Assembly (NCBI RefSeq): GCF_030699305.1
Contig: NZ_JAUYNB010000010.1
Span: forward strand, 372,001-436,000
Origin: Novosphingobium sp.
GTDB taxonomy: Bacteria > Pseudomonadota > Alphaproteobacteria > Sphingomonadales > Sphingomonadaceae
Length of the DNA stretch: 64,000 nt
Reading direction: 5' to 3'
Part shown: piece by piece, positions 51,327 through 59,878 of the stretch
Layout: each line of letters opens with the position of its first letter
Numbering within the stretch: the first letter of the stretch is position 1
Made by a program: the position numbers and the translations under genes
Notes under the pieces: generated by a model
What the model saw: only the letters and a program-made list of their open reading frames with translations
Databases searched by the model: none
What the model was told of the DNA's origin: nothing

Positions 51327-51923
51327 TCACAGATCGGTCACTTTCATCGCGAAAATGGGCGTGTGCGGTTCGTGCGCGGCCATGCGGGTCAGCAGCAGGT
51401 CCAGCTCGGCTTCCGCGATCAGGATGCCCTGGTGCGCCGGGCGGATGAACCCCACGTCGACCATGTGGCGGTTGAAGGCCAGCAGGTGATCGTAAAAGCC
51501 GAAGGCGTTCAGCAGCCCGACCGGCTTGGCGTGATAGCCCAGCTGCGCCCAGCTGACCGATTCCCACAATTCGTCCATCGTGCCGACCCCGCCGGGGATC
51601 GTCAGGAACCCGTCAGACAGGTTGGTGAAGGCCAGCTTGCGTTCGTGCATGCCCGATACCACGTGCAGTTCGGTGCAGTCATGGTTGGCGACTTCGCCGC
51701 CCTTGCCGCTCGCCCCGGCCAGCGCTTCGGGGATGACGCCGATCACTTCGCCGCCCGCGCCGAGTGCCCCGGCGGCGACCGCGCCCATCAGGCCCAGCCG
51801 CCCGCCGCCATAGACGACGCCGATCCCGCGCTCCGCCAGCGTCCGGCCCACGTCATGCGCCAGCTGGAGATAGCGCGGATCTTCGGGTGAGGCGGAGCCG
51901 CAATAGACCGCGATCCGTTTCAT
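51327..51923 (-). CDS. LOG family protein (TIGR00730 Rossmann-fold nucleotide hydrolase)
   Basis: 198 residues. IAVYCGSASPEDPRYLQLAHDVGRTLAERGIGVVYGGGRLGLMGAVA at the N-terminus and GFLTIPGGVGTMDELWESVSWAQLG, with the PGGxGTxxE motif, define the LONELY GUY family. Family members cleave the N-glycosidic bond of nucleoside monophosphates, and some release free cytokinins from isopentenyl-AMP. Its ATG overlaps the crtI stop (ATGA), placing it inside the carotenoid operon. Role there unknown. Confidence 0.92.
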   Translation of the reverse strand: MKRIAVYCGSASPEDPRYLQLAHDVGRTLAERGIGVVYGGGRLGLMGAVAAGALGAGGEVIGVIPEALAGASGKGGEVANHDCTELHVVSGMHERKLAFTNLSDGFLTIPGGVGTMDELWESVSWAQLGYHAKPVGLLNAFGFYDHLLAFNRHMVDVGFIRPAHQGILIAEAELDLLLTRMAAHEPHTPIFAMKVTDL

Positions 51924-53422
51924 TGCAGGTCTTCCAGCATCAGCTTGGCCGTGGCCTTGGCGCTGCCAACCACGCCCGGAATCCCAGCGCCCGGATGCGT
52001 GCCCGCACCGACCAGATAGAGGTTGCCGATCTTGTCATCGCGGTTGTGGCCGCGGAACCACGCGCTTTGCGTCAGGATCGGCTCCAGGCTGAACGCGCTG
52101 CCGAGATAGGCGTTGAGATCCAGCCCGAAATCGCGCGGGCTATAGTGGAACTTGGTCACGATCCGGTCGTGGATATCGGGGATCAACCGCCGCCCGACTT
52201 CATCAAGGATGCGCTTTTCCAGCATCGGGCCGACGGTTTCCCAGTCAATCGGCAGCTTGCCCTGATTGGCGACCGGGATCAGCGCGTAAAACGTGGACTT
52301 GCCCGCCGGGGCCATGCCAGGATCGGTCACGGTCGGGTGGTGCAGGTAGATCGAGAAGTCCTGCGGCAGCACGCCGTGTTCATAGATGTCGTCCAGCAGA
52401 CCCTTATAGCGCGGGCCGAACAGGATCATGTGGTGCGGGATGCCCGGCCAGGTGCCTTCGAGGCCAAAGTGGACCACGAACAGGCTGGGCGAGAACCGCT
52501 TGCGCGCCAGACTGCGCGCCGCCTGCGCCCCGCGCGGATTGCCGGACAGCAGTTCGCGGTAGGTGTGCATGATGTCGGCATTGCTGGCGACCGCGTCGAA
52601 CCGTTCCTTCCAGCCGCTTTGCGTTTCGATCTCGGTCGCGCGGTTGCCTACCGTGTGGATGTGGACCACCGGGTCATGCATCCGCACGGTGCCGCCGATC
52701 CGTTCGAACTGGCGGACCATCCCGGCGATCAGCTGGTTGGTGCCGCCCTTGGCCCACCACACGCCGCCGTTCTTTTCCAGCGTGTGGATCAGCGCATAGA
52801 TCGCGCTGGTGGTCATCGGGTTGCCGCCGACCAGCAAGGTGTGAAAGCTCAGCGCCTCGCGCAGCTTCTCGCTCTTGATGAAGCTCGACACCATCGAATA
52901 GACGCTGCGCCACGCCTGATACTTGGCCAGCGCGGGCGCGGCCTTGATCATGCTGGCAAAGTCCAGAAAGGGCACGTGGCCGAGCTTGACGTAGCCTTCT
53001 TCGCAGACCCCGGCGGAATAGCGCAGGAACTCTTCATAACCGGCCAGATCGCCGGGGGCGACGCGGGCGATTTCCCTGGCCAGGCCGGCTTCGTCGTTCG
53101 AATAGTCAAAGTTGGTGCCGTCCGGCCAGTTCAGCCGGTAGAACGGCATGACCGGCATCAGTTCGACGTCTTCGGAAATGTCGTGGCCCGATAGCGCCCA
53201 CAGTTCCTGGAGGCACGGCGGATCGGTGATGACGGTCGGCCCGGCGTCAAACGTGAAGCCGTCCTTTTCCCAGTGATACCCGCGCCCGCCGGGCTTGTCG
53301 CGGGCTTCGACGATCGTGGTCTGGATCCCGGCCGATTGCAGCCGGATCGCCAGCGCCAGGCCGCCGAACCCGGCCCCGATCACACAGGCGCGGCGCGGGG
53401 CAAGCGGATCGAGCGCGCTCAT
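51920..53422 (-). CDS. crtI: Phytoene desaturase
   Basis: 500 residues. FAD-dependent desaturation of phytoene towards lycopene. ACVIGAGFGGLALAIRLQSAG and EARDKPGGRGYHWEKDGFTFDAGPTVITDP at the N-terminus, and the C-terminal NLYLVGAGTHPGAGIPGVVGSAKATAKLM bacterial-type desaturase signature are present. The ATG at 53422 overlaps the crtY stop (ATGA); an extension to 53665 lies inside crtY and is not real. Confidence 0.97.
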   Translation of the reverse strand: MSALDPLAPRRACVIGAGFGGLALAIRLQSAGIQTTIVEARDKPGGRGYHWEKDGFTFDAGPTVITDPPCLQELWALSGHDISEDVELMPVMPFYRLNWPDGTNFDYSNDEAGLAREIARVAPGDLAGYEEFLRYSAGVCEEGYVKLGHVPFLDFASMIKAAPALAKYQAWRSVYSMVSSFIKSEKLREALSFHTLLVGGNPMTTSAIYALIHTLEKNGGVWWAKGGTNQLIAGMVRQFERIGGTVRMHDPVVHIHTVGNRATEIETQSGWKERFDAVASNADIMHTYRELLSGNPRGAQAARSLARKRFSPSLFVVHFGLEGTWPGIPHHMILFGPRYKGLLDDIYEHGVLPQDFSIYLHHPTVTDPGMAPAGKSTFYALIPVANQGKLPIDWETVGPMLEKRILDEVGRRLIPDIHDRIVTKFHYSPRDFGLDLNAYLGSAFSLEPILTQSAWFRGHNRDDKIGNLYLVGAGTHPGAGIPGVVGSAKATAKLMLEDLQ

Positions 53423-54600
53423 GCCGCGATCTCCAGCCGGGCGCCGGGGGTGCGCAGCGCATGGAGCGCGCGGCCAATCGGCACGGGCGGTTTGCCGCAC
53501 AGCACGCGGGCCTTGTCCAGCGGGGTGGAGCGGGCGGCATAGAACCGCTCGATCAGGGGTTCGCTCAGGCGGTAAAAGCGTTCGAACACGCGGTAACGTT
53601 CCTCTGGAAGGGCTGCTCCGAACAGCATGGTGCCAAGTTGGCGGTAAAAACGGGTGCCGCGCCAATGGGCCTGCGCGCGGGCTTCAAGCAGGGCGGCCAG
53701 TTGCGCGCCGGGCAGATCGGCATCGGCCGCGATGGCCAGCGCCGTGTCCACCGCTTGCGGCAGGCTGTAACTGGTGAGCGGGTGAAAGAACCCGCCGCGC
53801 GCGCCCGCCACGGCCACGCCGGGGCTGCGGTGCGCGGCCTGGAACGCGGCAAAATCGCCCCCGGTGACCACCGGCAGCACCCCGGTTTCATTGCCCAGGA
53901 TTTCCCCGTCCCAGCCCTGCGCATCGCAATAGGCCTGAATCCGGCTGGCCAGCATTCGCCGGTCCAGCACCGGGCTGTCGGCGTAATAGGTATCCTCGAT
54001 GAACAGCTCATCCAGCCCCAGCGGCAGGACATAGACAAACCGGTAGGCCCCGTGCTGGGCGACGGCCGCGTCCATGATGACCGGCCGGGTCAGCCCGTGC
54101 GGGCGCGCCGTGCGCAAGTGGCGGCCCATGAACACCTGCCAGCCGCCGGTCAGGTCCGGCGCGGCGATGATTCCCCGGCAGTCGATCACCGCGCGGGCAC
54201 GGATCGTCTCTCCGCTGGTCAGTTGCACGCCGCCCGCATCGACCGTTTCGACCATGGCACGGGTGCGGATCGTGCCGTCGGGCAGTTCGCGCCGCAACCC
54301 GGCGTCGAAGTCCTCTGACGAGAGCGAGTTGTAGCGCGCCTGCAAGGTGCGTGCATGGGCCGGAAAACGCACGTCATAACCCTGATCCCAGCGGGTCTGG
54401 CGCAGCCCGGACAGCAGCTGCGTCCCGGCATCGGACAAGTCACTGCCAAACCAGCTCCAGCGGTGGTTGCCGCCCAGCGCCTCGCCCTGATCCAGCAGGC
54501 ACAGCGACAGGTCGGGCCGTGCGCGGTGCAGCGCCAGCGCCGTCAGGCCGCCTGAAAGCCCGCCGCCCAATATCGCGAAATCATGCCTGGCACCGTTCAT
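53419..54600 (-). CDS. crtY: Lycopene beta-cyclase, CrtY type
   Basis: 393 residues. Cyclises lycopene ends to beta-rings. The dinucleotide loop is FAILGGGLSGGLTALALHR; RWSWFGSDL, RYNSLSSEDF, VIDCRGI, WQVFMGRHLRT and FVYVLPLGLDELFIEDTYYAD (with the acidic E-x-x-Y pattern) and RGGFFHPLTSYSLPQAVDTAL are typical of CrtY. First gene of the crt unit. ATG 54600 chosen because MNGARHDFAILGGG begins the FAD fold. Confidence 0.95.
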   Translation of the reverse strand: MNGARHDFAILGGGLSGGLTALALHRARPDLSLCLLDQGEALGGNHRWSWFGSDLSDAGTQLLSGLRQTRWDQGYDVRFPAHARTLQARYNSLSSEDFDAGLRRELPDGTIRTRAMVETVDAGGVQLTSGETIRARAVIDCRGIIAAPDLTGGWQVFMGRHLRTARPHGLTRPVIMDAAVAQHGAYRFVYVLPLGLDELFIEDTYYADSPVLDRRMLASRIQAYCDAQGWDGEILGNETGVLPVVTGGDFAAFQAAHRSPGVAVAGARGGFFHPLTSYSLPQAVDTALAIAADADLPGAQLAALLEARAQAHWRGTRFYRQLGTMLFGAALPEERYRVFERFYRLSEPLIERFYAARSTPLDKARVLCGKPPVPIGRALHALRTPGARLEIAA

Positions 54601-54679
54601 CGCGCGCAGACTTAGGCGCTGGCGCGATTTGCCGCAATCCATAGCGCTACCGCATTTGGGGCCAAGCCCAGCCGGCCTG

Positions 54680-55432
54680 CTATTTTTCCGCCGGTTTGCG
54701 CGTCGCCGCCGCGATATGCTTGTCGAGCGAGGTGACGATCGCATCGCTCAGCGCTTGCTGCTCAGCCTCGGTCAATGGCTGGTTTTCCATCTCTGCGCGG
54801 ATCGGGCCGAGAGCCTCGCCAATCGCGCCGAGCTTCAGCAGGCCGGGCTGGCGCTGCGCCAGTGCGCCCAGCGCGGCGAAATCATCCTGGGTGAACTGCG
54901 CCAGCGCGCCGCGCACCGCCGCATCGGTATCGGCCCTGACCGCATCGGCGCTGACTTCCTTGTCCCTCAGTGCGCTGGTGATCGTGGCCTTGGCGTCGAA
55001 GCTTTCGATCACCCCGCCCAGCAGCCGCTTGCCCATGGGCGAGCGATAGAACGCGGCCACATCGTGCGCCTCGCCCGCGTTCAGCTGGGCGCGGAACACC
55101 GCGACCATGCGCGGGCGAAACGCTTCGCGGACCCGCGCAGAATAGCCGGACAGCACCGGCCGGAAGCCTGTGACCAGCGCCTGTGACAGGCCGGGATAGC
55201 GCGCCTCGGCAATCGCCAGACTGGTATCGGCGCTGGCGATCTGCTGGGCGATGGTGGTGGACAGCTGGTCCAGCTGCCGCTCCATATCGGCCGATTCCTG
55301 GATCGCGGCATAGATGTCCTCGAACGGATCGACCGCCACCGGCGCGGCCACCGGCGCATCGGCTGCCTGGACGGGAACCGCCATCAGTGGAGCGAGCGAC
55401 AGCAGGACAGCGGCGACGGCGATTCGAGACAT
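54680..55432 (-). CDS. Exported DUF2059 protein
   Basis: 250 residues with signal peptide (AVAAVLLSLAPLMAVPVQA). The helical domain FRAQLNAGEAHDVAAFYRSPMGKRLL is the defining DUF2059 block, with a second related helical part (FTQDDFAALGALAQRQPGLLKL). Periplasmic; function unknown. It ends 79 bases upstream of the crtY ATG in the same direction; co-transcription cannot be excluded. Confidence 0.85.
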   Translation of the reverse strand: MSRIAVAAVLLSLAPLMAVPVQAADAPVAAPVAVDPFEDIYAAIQESADMERQLDQLSTTIAQQIASADTSLAIAEARYPGLSQALVTGFRPVLSGYSARVREAFRPRMVAVFRAQLNAGEAHDVAAFYRSPMGKRLLGGVIESFDAKATITSALRDKEVSADAVRADTDAAVRGALAQFTQDDFAALGALAQRQPGLLKLGAIGEALGPIRAEMENQPLTEAEQQALSDAIVTSLDKHIAAATRKPAEK

Positions 55433-55590
55433 GGGCAGGTAAGGCTCCACCAGCAAGCAATCGCCCCTGCTAACACAAGTGCCTGCCCTGCCAAGCATTT
55501 TGCTGCGGCGAAGCGGCGAAACCGCGAACCGGTTGCGCTTGCCAATTACGGTTGGTTGTTGCGCTTGATCGCGGTCAATGTTTCAATCGC

Positions 55591-55605
55591 GTTTCGAGTC
55601 GAAAC
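55591..55605. promoter_or_regulatory. Perfect 7-bp-arm palindrome upstream of the second FMO
   Basis: GTTTCGA-G-TCGAAAC is 50 bases before the FMO start in a 222-base divergent spacer. Such a short perfect dyad near a catabolic-type gene could be a TetR/MarR-like operator. No regulator gene is adjacent. Confidence 0.35.
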
Positions 55606-55654
55606 TGACTTCAATGGCGTAACAGCGTCGGCGCAAAGCAAAACCGGAGAGTAG

Positions 55655-57196
55655 ATGATGGCAACAGCAGCAGTTCAGGCCCCCGATACGTCCAGCCACG
55701 TCGATGTGCTGATCGTGGGCGCGGGGATTTCGGGCATCGGTTCGGCCTATCACCTGCAGCAGCAATGCTCCGGCAAGAGCTATGCCATCCTGGAAATGAA
55801 GGACACCTTTGGCGGCACCTGGGAAACCCACAAGTATCCCGGCGTGCGCTCAGACTCCGATCTTTACACCTTCGGGTACCGGTTCAAGCCGTGGGTCGGT
55901 GCGCCGATTGCCAGCGCCGAAGAAATTCTGAAATACATGGGCGATGTGATCGCAGAAAACGGGATCGGCGAACACATCCATTACGGCCACCGGATCACCG
56001 GCTGTAGCTGGTCCAGCAAGGACAACCTGTGGACCGTGCAGGCCGTGCGCAAGTCTGACGGGGCCAGCGTGACCTTCACCGCCAACTTCCTGTGGATGTG
56101 CCAGGGCTATTACGATCACGAAAAGCCCTACACGCCCGACTGGGCCGGAATGGACCGCTTCAAGGGGCTGCTCGTGCATGCGCAGCAGTGGGATCCGGCC
56201 ATCGACTATACCGGCAAGCGCGTGCTGGTAATCGGATCGGGCGCGACGGCGGCCACGGTCATCCCGGCGTTTGCCGAAAAGGCCGCCCACGTAACGATGC
56301 TCCAGCGTTCGCCGACCTATTTCTTCTGTAGCGAAAACAAGAACGAACTGGCTGACCGGCTGCGCGAAGTGGGGGTTGAGGAAGAAGTCATCCACCATGT
56401 CGTGCGCAAGCAGATCATGTACGATCAGGATCAGATGACCAAGCGCTGCATCGAGGAACCCGATGCCGTGTTCGAAGATCTGAAGGAACTGGTCCGCGCG
56501 TTCAGCGGCAAGCCCGACTTCCCGTTCGAACCGCACTTCATCCCCAAGTATCGCCCGTGGCAGCAGCGGCTGGCGTTCTGCCCCAACGGCGACATCTTCC
56601 AGGCCGCTGCACAGGGCAAGCTGACGGTCTATACCGACACGATCGACACGTTCACCGAAACGGGCGTGCGCACCGCTTCGGGCGATGAGATCGAGGCCGA
56701 CATCATCGTCGCCTGCACGGGTTTCCGCCTGTCGGTGATGGGCGACATTCCGTTCAGCGTTGACGATACCCCGGTCGATTGGTCAAAGACGATCAACTAT
56801 CGCGGGATGATGTTCACCGGCGTGCCCAACCTGGTCTGGGTGATGGGCTATTTCCGCGCCAGCTGGACGCTGCGGGTCGATATGCTGGGCGATTTCGTCT
56901 GCAACCTGCTCAATCACATGGACGCAAAGGGCGTCAAACGCGTCGAGGTCGCGCTGCGTGATGAGGATCAGGGCATGGAACTGGCCCCGTGGATTGAAAC
57001 GGACAACTTCAATCCGGGCTACCTGATGCGCGGGCTGGATCAGCTGCCGCGCCGCGGTGACAAGCCCGAATGGCGGCACAACCAGGATTACTGGGCCGAA
57101 AAGGACCAGATTCCCAAGACCGATCTGGAAGGCAGCGAGTTCCTCTATGACGGGGTTCGGGCTGGCACCAAGGCCAAGGAGCCGGTCGCGGCGTAA
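55655..57196 (+). CDS. Flavin-containing/Baeyer-Villiger-type monooxygenase
   Basis: 513 residues. FAD loop VDVLIVGAGISGIGSAYHLQ, EMKDTFGGTWETHKYPGVRSDSDLYTFGY (the G-G-T-W and Y-P-G-x-R-x-D pattern of BVMO-like enzymes), and NADPH loop VLVIGSGATAATVIPAFAEKA. The BVMO fingerprint F-x-G-x-x-x-H-x-x-x-W/Q is approximated by FKGLLVHAQQW. IIVACTGFRLSV is the ATG-like motif. Related to sphingomonad monooxygenases of unknown substrate. ATGATG start after GGAGAG. Confidence 0.9.
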   Translation: MMATAAVQAPDTSSHVDVLIVGAGISGIGSAYHLQQQCSGKSYAILEMKDTFGGTWETHKYPGVRSDSDLYTFGYRFKPWVGAPIASAEEILKYMGDVIAENGIGEHIHYGHRITGCSWSSKDNLWTVQAVRKSDGASVTFTANFLWMCQGYYDHEKPYTPDWAGMDRFKGLLVHAQQWDPAIDYTGKRVLVIGSGATAATVIPAFAEKAAHVTMLQRSPTYFFCSENKNELADRLREVGVEEEVIHHVVRKQIMYDQDQMTKRCIEEPDAVFEDLKELVRAFSGKPDFPFEPHFIPKYRPWQQRLAFCPNGDIFQAAAQGKLTVYTDTIDTFTETGVRTASGDEIEADIIVACTGFRLSVMGDIPFSVDDTPVDWSKTINYRGMMFTGVPNLVWVMGYFRASWTLRVDMLGDFVCNLLNHMDAKGVKRVEVALRDEDQGMELAPWIETDNFNPGYLMRGLDQLPRRGDKPEWRHNQDYWAEKDQIPKTDLEGSEFLYDGVRAGTKAKEPVAA

Positions 57197-57226
57197 CTTG
57201 TTGATCCGAAACGGTCGTTTCGGATC

Positions 57227-57314
57227 GTTCGGCACCAGCCCGCTCCCCCGCCCGGCCACCCAGAGCATACAATCTCGTTGGGTGGCCGGGCGGGGGAACG
57301 GGCCGGTGCCGAAC
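57227..57314. repeat. 36-bp inverted repeat with 16-nt loop
   Basis: Arms 57227-57262 and 57279-57314 match at 34 of 36 positions. Both mismatches become G-U pairs in a minus-strand transcript and A-C mismatches in a plus-strand one. It starts 31 bases after the FMO stop. No T-run follows. A second weaker hairpin (GAACCCGAA..TTCGGTTC) overlaps its right edge. Could be a terminator or a mobile palindromic element. Confidence 0.7.
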
Positions 57315-57396
57315 CCGAAATTCGCTCTTTCGCGAGCTTCGGTTCAACTTCTGATCCCGTTTACACGCGTTCCGCTTTCCGCCAGAGGTCGCTGCC

Positions 57397-57843
57397 ATGA
57401 GCAACGCATCAATCTGGTGGGGCGGGACGCGCCCTGATCTTGAAGCCATGACCCAGGGCGGCGCCGGTTCGATGAACGGCTGGCTGGGGATCGAATTCAT
57501 CGACTGCGGCGATGACTGGATCCGCGCGCGGATGCCGGTCAATGAACGCACCCGCCAGCCGTTCGGGCGGCTGCACGGCGGCGCTTCGGTGGCCTTTGCC
57601 GAAACGGTCGGATCGGTCGCGGCGGGCTGGTGCGTGGACCGCACCCGGTTTGTGGGCGTGGGCATGGAAATCAACGCCAACCACATTCGCCCGGCCTATG
57701 ACGGGTTTGTCTTTGCCACGGCGCGGGCGGAATCGCTGGGCCGCACCACCCAGGTCTGGACGATCCGGATCGAGGATGAGGGCGGCAAGCTGGTCTGCCT
57801 GTCACGCTTTACGGTCGCCGTGATCGCGCTGGAGCGCAAGTAA
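57397..57843 (+). CDS. PaaI-type hotdog thioesterase
   Basis: 148 residues. GRLHGGASVAFAETVGSVAAGW holds the conserved HGG and the catalytic acidic residue; MPVNERTRQPFG and GMEINANHIRPAYDGFVFATARAESLGRTTQVWTIRIEDEGGKLV are standard for the family. Probably hydrolyses a CoA thioester of the local pathway. It is followed after 26 bases by the HCCA-isomerase-like gene. Confidence 0.92.
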   Translation: MSNASIWWGGTRPDLEAMTQGGAGSMNGWLGIEFIDCGDDWIRARMPVNERTRQPFGRLHGGASVAFAETVGSVAAGWCVDRTRFVGVGMEINANHIRPAYDGFVFATARAESLGRTTQVWTIRIEDEGGKLVCLSRFTVAVIALERK

Positions 57844-57869
57844 ACCTGCACAGCCGGGGAGAATTGGTG

Positions 57870-58472
57870 ATGGCGCGCGAGATTGAGTTCCTGTTCGATA
57901 CCGGCAGCCCCAACGCCTATCTGGTCCACCGCGCAATTCCGGCGGCAGTGGCGGGCGGCAAGGTTGCGTTCCGCTATGTCCCGGTGCTGCTGGGCGGCAT
58001 CTTCAAGGCGATCGGCAATCAGTCGCCCATGGCCGCCTATGGCCACATCGGCGCGAAAGTGGCGTATGACCGCCTGGAAATGCAGCGCTTCATGGCCGCG
58101 CATGGGATCACCAATTTCGTGATGAACCCGCATTTCCCGGTCAACACCCTGCTGATGATGCGCGGCGCGGTGGCAGCGCAGGAACTGGGCTGCGCGCGGG
58201 CCTATAACGACGCGATGTTCAAGGGCATGTGGGAGCAAGGCCTGAAACTGGACCTGCCCGACGTGTGGGACCGCGCGCTGACCGCCGTGGGCCTGCCCGC
58301 CGGACAACTGGCCGATCTGGCCGCCGATCCGGCGGTGAAGGCCCGGCTGGTCGCCAACACCGAAGCCGCCGTCGCGCGCGGGGCGTTCGGCTCACCGACC
58401 TTTTTCCTGGGTTCGGAAATGTGGTTCGGCAAGGAGCGCCTGCGCGACGCGGTCGAAGCGGCGGGCGGTTAA
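57870..58472 (+). CDS. 2-hydroxychromene-2-carboxylate isomerase/DsbA-family protein
   Basis: 200 residues. FLFDTGSPNAYLVHRAIP at the start and AVARGAFGSPTFFLGSEMWFGKERLRDAVE at the end are diagnostic of the kappa-GST-like HCCA isomerase family; the middle is helical. No Cys pair is present, so it is not a disulfide oxidase. The natural reaction needs glutathione in naphthalene breakdown, but many paralogues act elsewhere. The ATG at 57870 has GGGGAGA seven bases upstream (GTG and TTG lie just before). Confidence 0.85.
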   Translation: MAREIEFLFDTGSPNAYLVHRAIPAAVAGGKVAFRYVPVLLGGIFKAIGNQSPMAAYGHIGAKVAYDRLEMQRFMAAHGITNFVMNPHFPVNTLLMMRGAVAAQELGCARAYNDAMFKGMWEQGLKLDLPDVWDRALTAVGLPAGQLADLAADPAVKARLVANTEAAVARGAFGSPTFFLGSEMWFGKERLRDAVEAAGG

Positions 58473-58499
58473 GCCGCTAACCTACCCCCGCGGTCCCCC

Positions 58500-58570
58500 C
58501 GTTCGTGTCGAGCGAAGTCGAGACACGCGCGCGCAGTGCCAATGTGTCTCGACTTCGCTCGACACGAACG
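58500..58570. terminator. Perfect 27-bp inverted repeat between convergent genes
   Basis: Arms 58500-58526 and 58544-58570 (starting CGTTCGTGTCGAGCGAAGTC) are exact reverse complements around a 17-nt loop. It lies between the HCCA-isomerase-like gene (plus) and the acyl-CoA dehydrogenase (minus). A bidirectional terminator is likely; I recall GTGTCTCGACTTCGCTCGAC as a frequent dispersed sequence in sphingomonads, so it may also be a repeat family member. Confidence 0.7.
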
Positions 58571-58591
58571 GAGATGGGGATGGAAGAGTGG

Positions 58592-59776
58592 TTAGTGGGC
58601 TTGCGCGTTTTTCCAGTCGCGCTTGATCTTCTTGGCCAGGCTCCACTTGTGAACTTCGGTCGGGCCGTCATAGATCCGGAACGCGCGGACCTCGCGGAAG
58701 ATCTGTTCGACGATGGTGTGGTCGGTCACACCCATCCCGCCCATCACCTGTACGCAGCGATCCGCGATCCGCATCAGCGCCTCGGACACGGCGACCTTGG
58801 CCATCGAACTTTCCGCCGTGCCGAGCGAGCCGGTGTCGAGCACCCCGGCGCACCACTGGATCATCAGTTCGGCCTGCTTCAGGTCGATCAGGTTTTCCGC
58901 CAGCATGAAGCCCACGCCTTCGTGGTCGATCAGGGTCTTGCCAAAGGCCGAGCGACGGTTGGCATAGTCGCTGGCGATTTCGTGCGCGCGTTCGCAGCAG
59001 CCGTGCCAGCGCATGCAGTGCGACAGGCGCGCGGGGGACAGCCGGATCTGCGCATACTTGAACCCCTCGCCGGCCTCGCCCAGCATCTGGTCGGCCGGAA
59101 CGCGCAAGTTGTCGATCACAACGGTCGCGTGGCCGCCGGGCATCGAGCTGTCGATGGTGTTGGGGACGTGTTCGATCCGGATTGCCGGGTCGGGCAGATC
59201 GACCAGGAACATGCAGGCCCCGCCGCCTGCGACCACATCGTCCGCCTTGGCCATGACGATACCCACTTTGGCCCCCTCGGCCCCGGTGATGAACGCCTTG
59301 CGGCCGTTCACTACCCAGTGGTTGCCATCAAGCCGGCAGGTGGTCTGCATCATCGACGGGTCGCTGCCAGCGCCGCCTTCCAGCGCCGGTTCGGTCATGA
59401 AAAAGGCGCTGCGAGCCGTGCCATCGACCAGCGGCTTCAGGAACCGGTCCTTGATTTCCGGGCTGCCGACTTTGCCCAGCAGGTACATGTTGCCCTCGTC
59501 CGGCGCCATCGTGTTGACCGCCAGCGGCCCCAGCGGCGAAAGACCAGACTTTTGCAGGACATAAGCCGTTTCCAGCTGGGTCAGGTGGCCGCCATCGGGG
59601 AAGACATGCGGCGTCAGCACACCAGCCGCGCGGGCCTTTTCGCGCATTTCATAGACCAGCTCGTCCAGCGGCGCGCCGTGGTGGTCGCGCCGGGGATCGG
59701 TTTCATAAGGGATCACCACGTCCCGCACGAAGCGTTCGACCCGTTCCCCGATTTCCAGTGCGCGCGGCGTGCTCAT
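58592..59776 (-). CDS. Acyl-CoA dehydrogenase family protein
   Basis: 394 residues. MTEPALEGGAGSDPSMMQT (FAD/substrate loop), WVVNGRKAFITGAEGA, RRSAFGKTLIDHEGVGFMLAENLIDL and QVMGGMGVTDHTIVEQIFREVRAFRIYDGPTEVHK are ACAD signatures. The last matches the ACAD10/11-like subgroup. It would oxidise an acyl-CoA with FAD. Divergent from the nitronate monooxygenase gene with about 100 bases between starts. Confidence 0.93.
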   Translation of the reverse strand: MSTPRALEIGERVERFVRDVVIPYETDPRRDHHGAPLDELVYEMREKARAAGVLTPHVFPDGGHLTQLETAYVLQKSGLSPLGPLAVNTMAPDEGNMYLLGKVGSPEIKDRFLKPLVDGTARSAFFMTEPALEGGAGSDPSMMQTTCRLDGNHWVVNGRKAFITGAEGAKVGIVMAKADDVVAGGGACMFLVDLPDPAIRIEHVPNTIDSSMPGGHATVVIDNLRVPADQMLGEAGEGFKYAQIRLSPARLSHCMRWHGCCERAHEIASDYANRRSAFGKTLIDHEGVGFMLAENLIDLKQAELMIQWCAGVLDTGSLGTAESSMAKVAVSEALMRIADRCVQVMGGMGVTDHTIVEQIFREVRAFRIYDGPTEVHKWSLAKKIKRDWKNAQAH

Positions 59777-59878
59777 CGCTCAATTCCCCTGCTTGCCAAG
59801 GCCGGTCTGGCCGTTCATCGTGCAATTTAACCGCGCGATTGAATTTTCGCCAAGCACAACCGGACGGGGAAATCCAGC

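Noticed and set aside
53423..53665. N-terminal extension of CrtI
   Set aside because: It lies inside crtY and the FAD-binding start fits the ATG at 53422.
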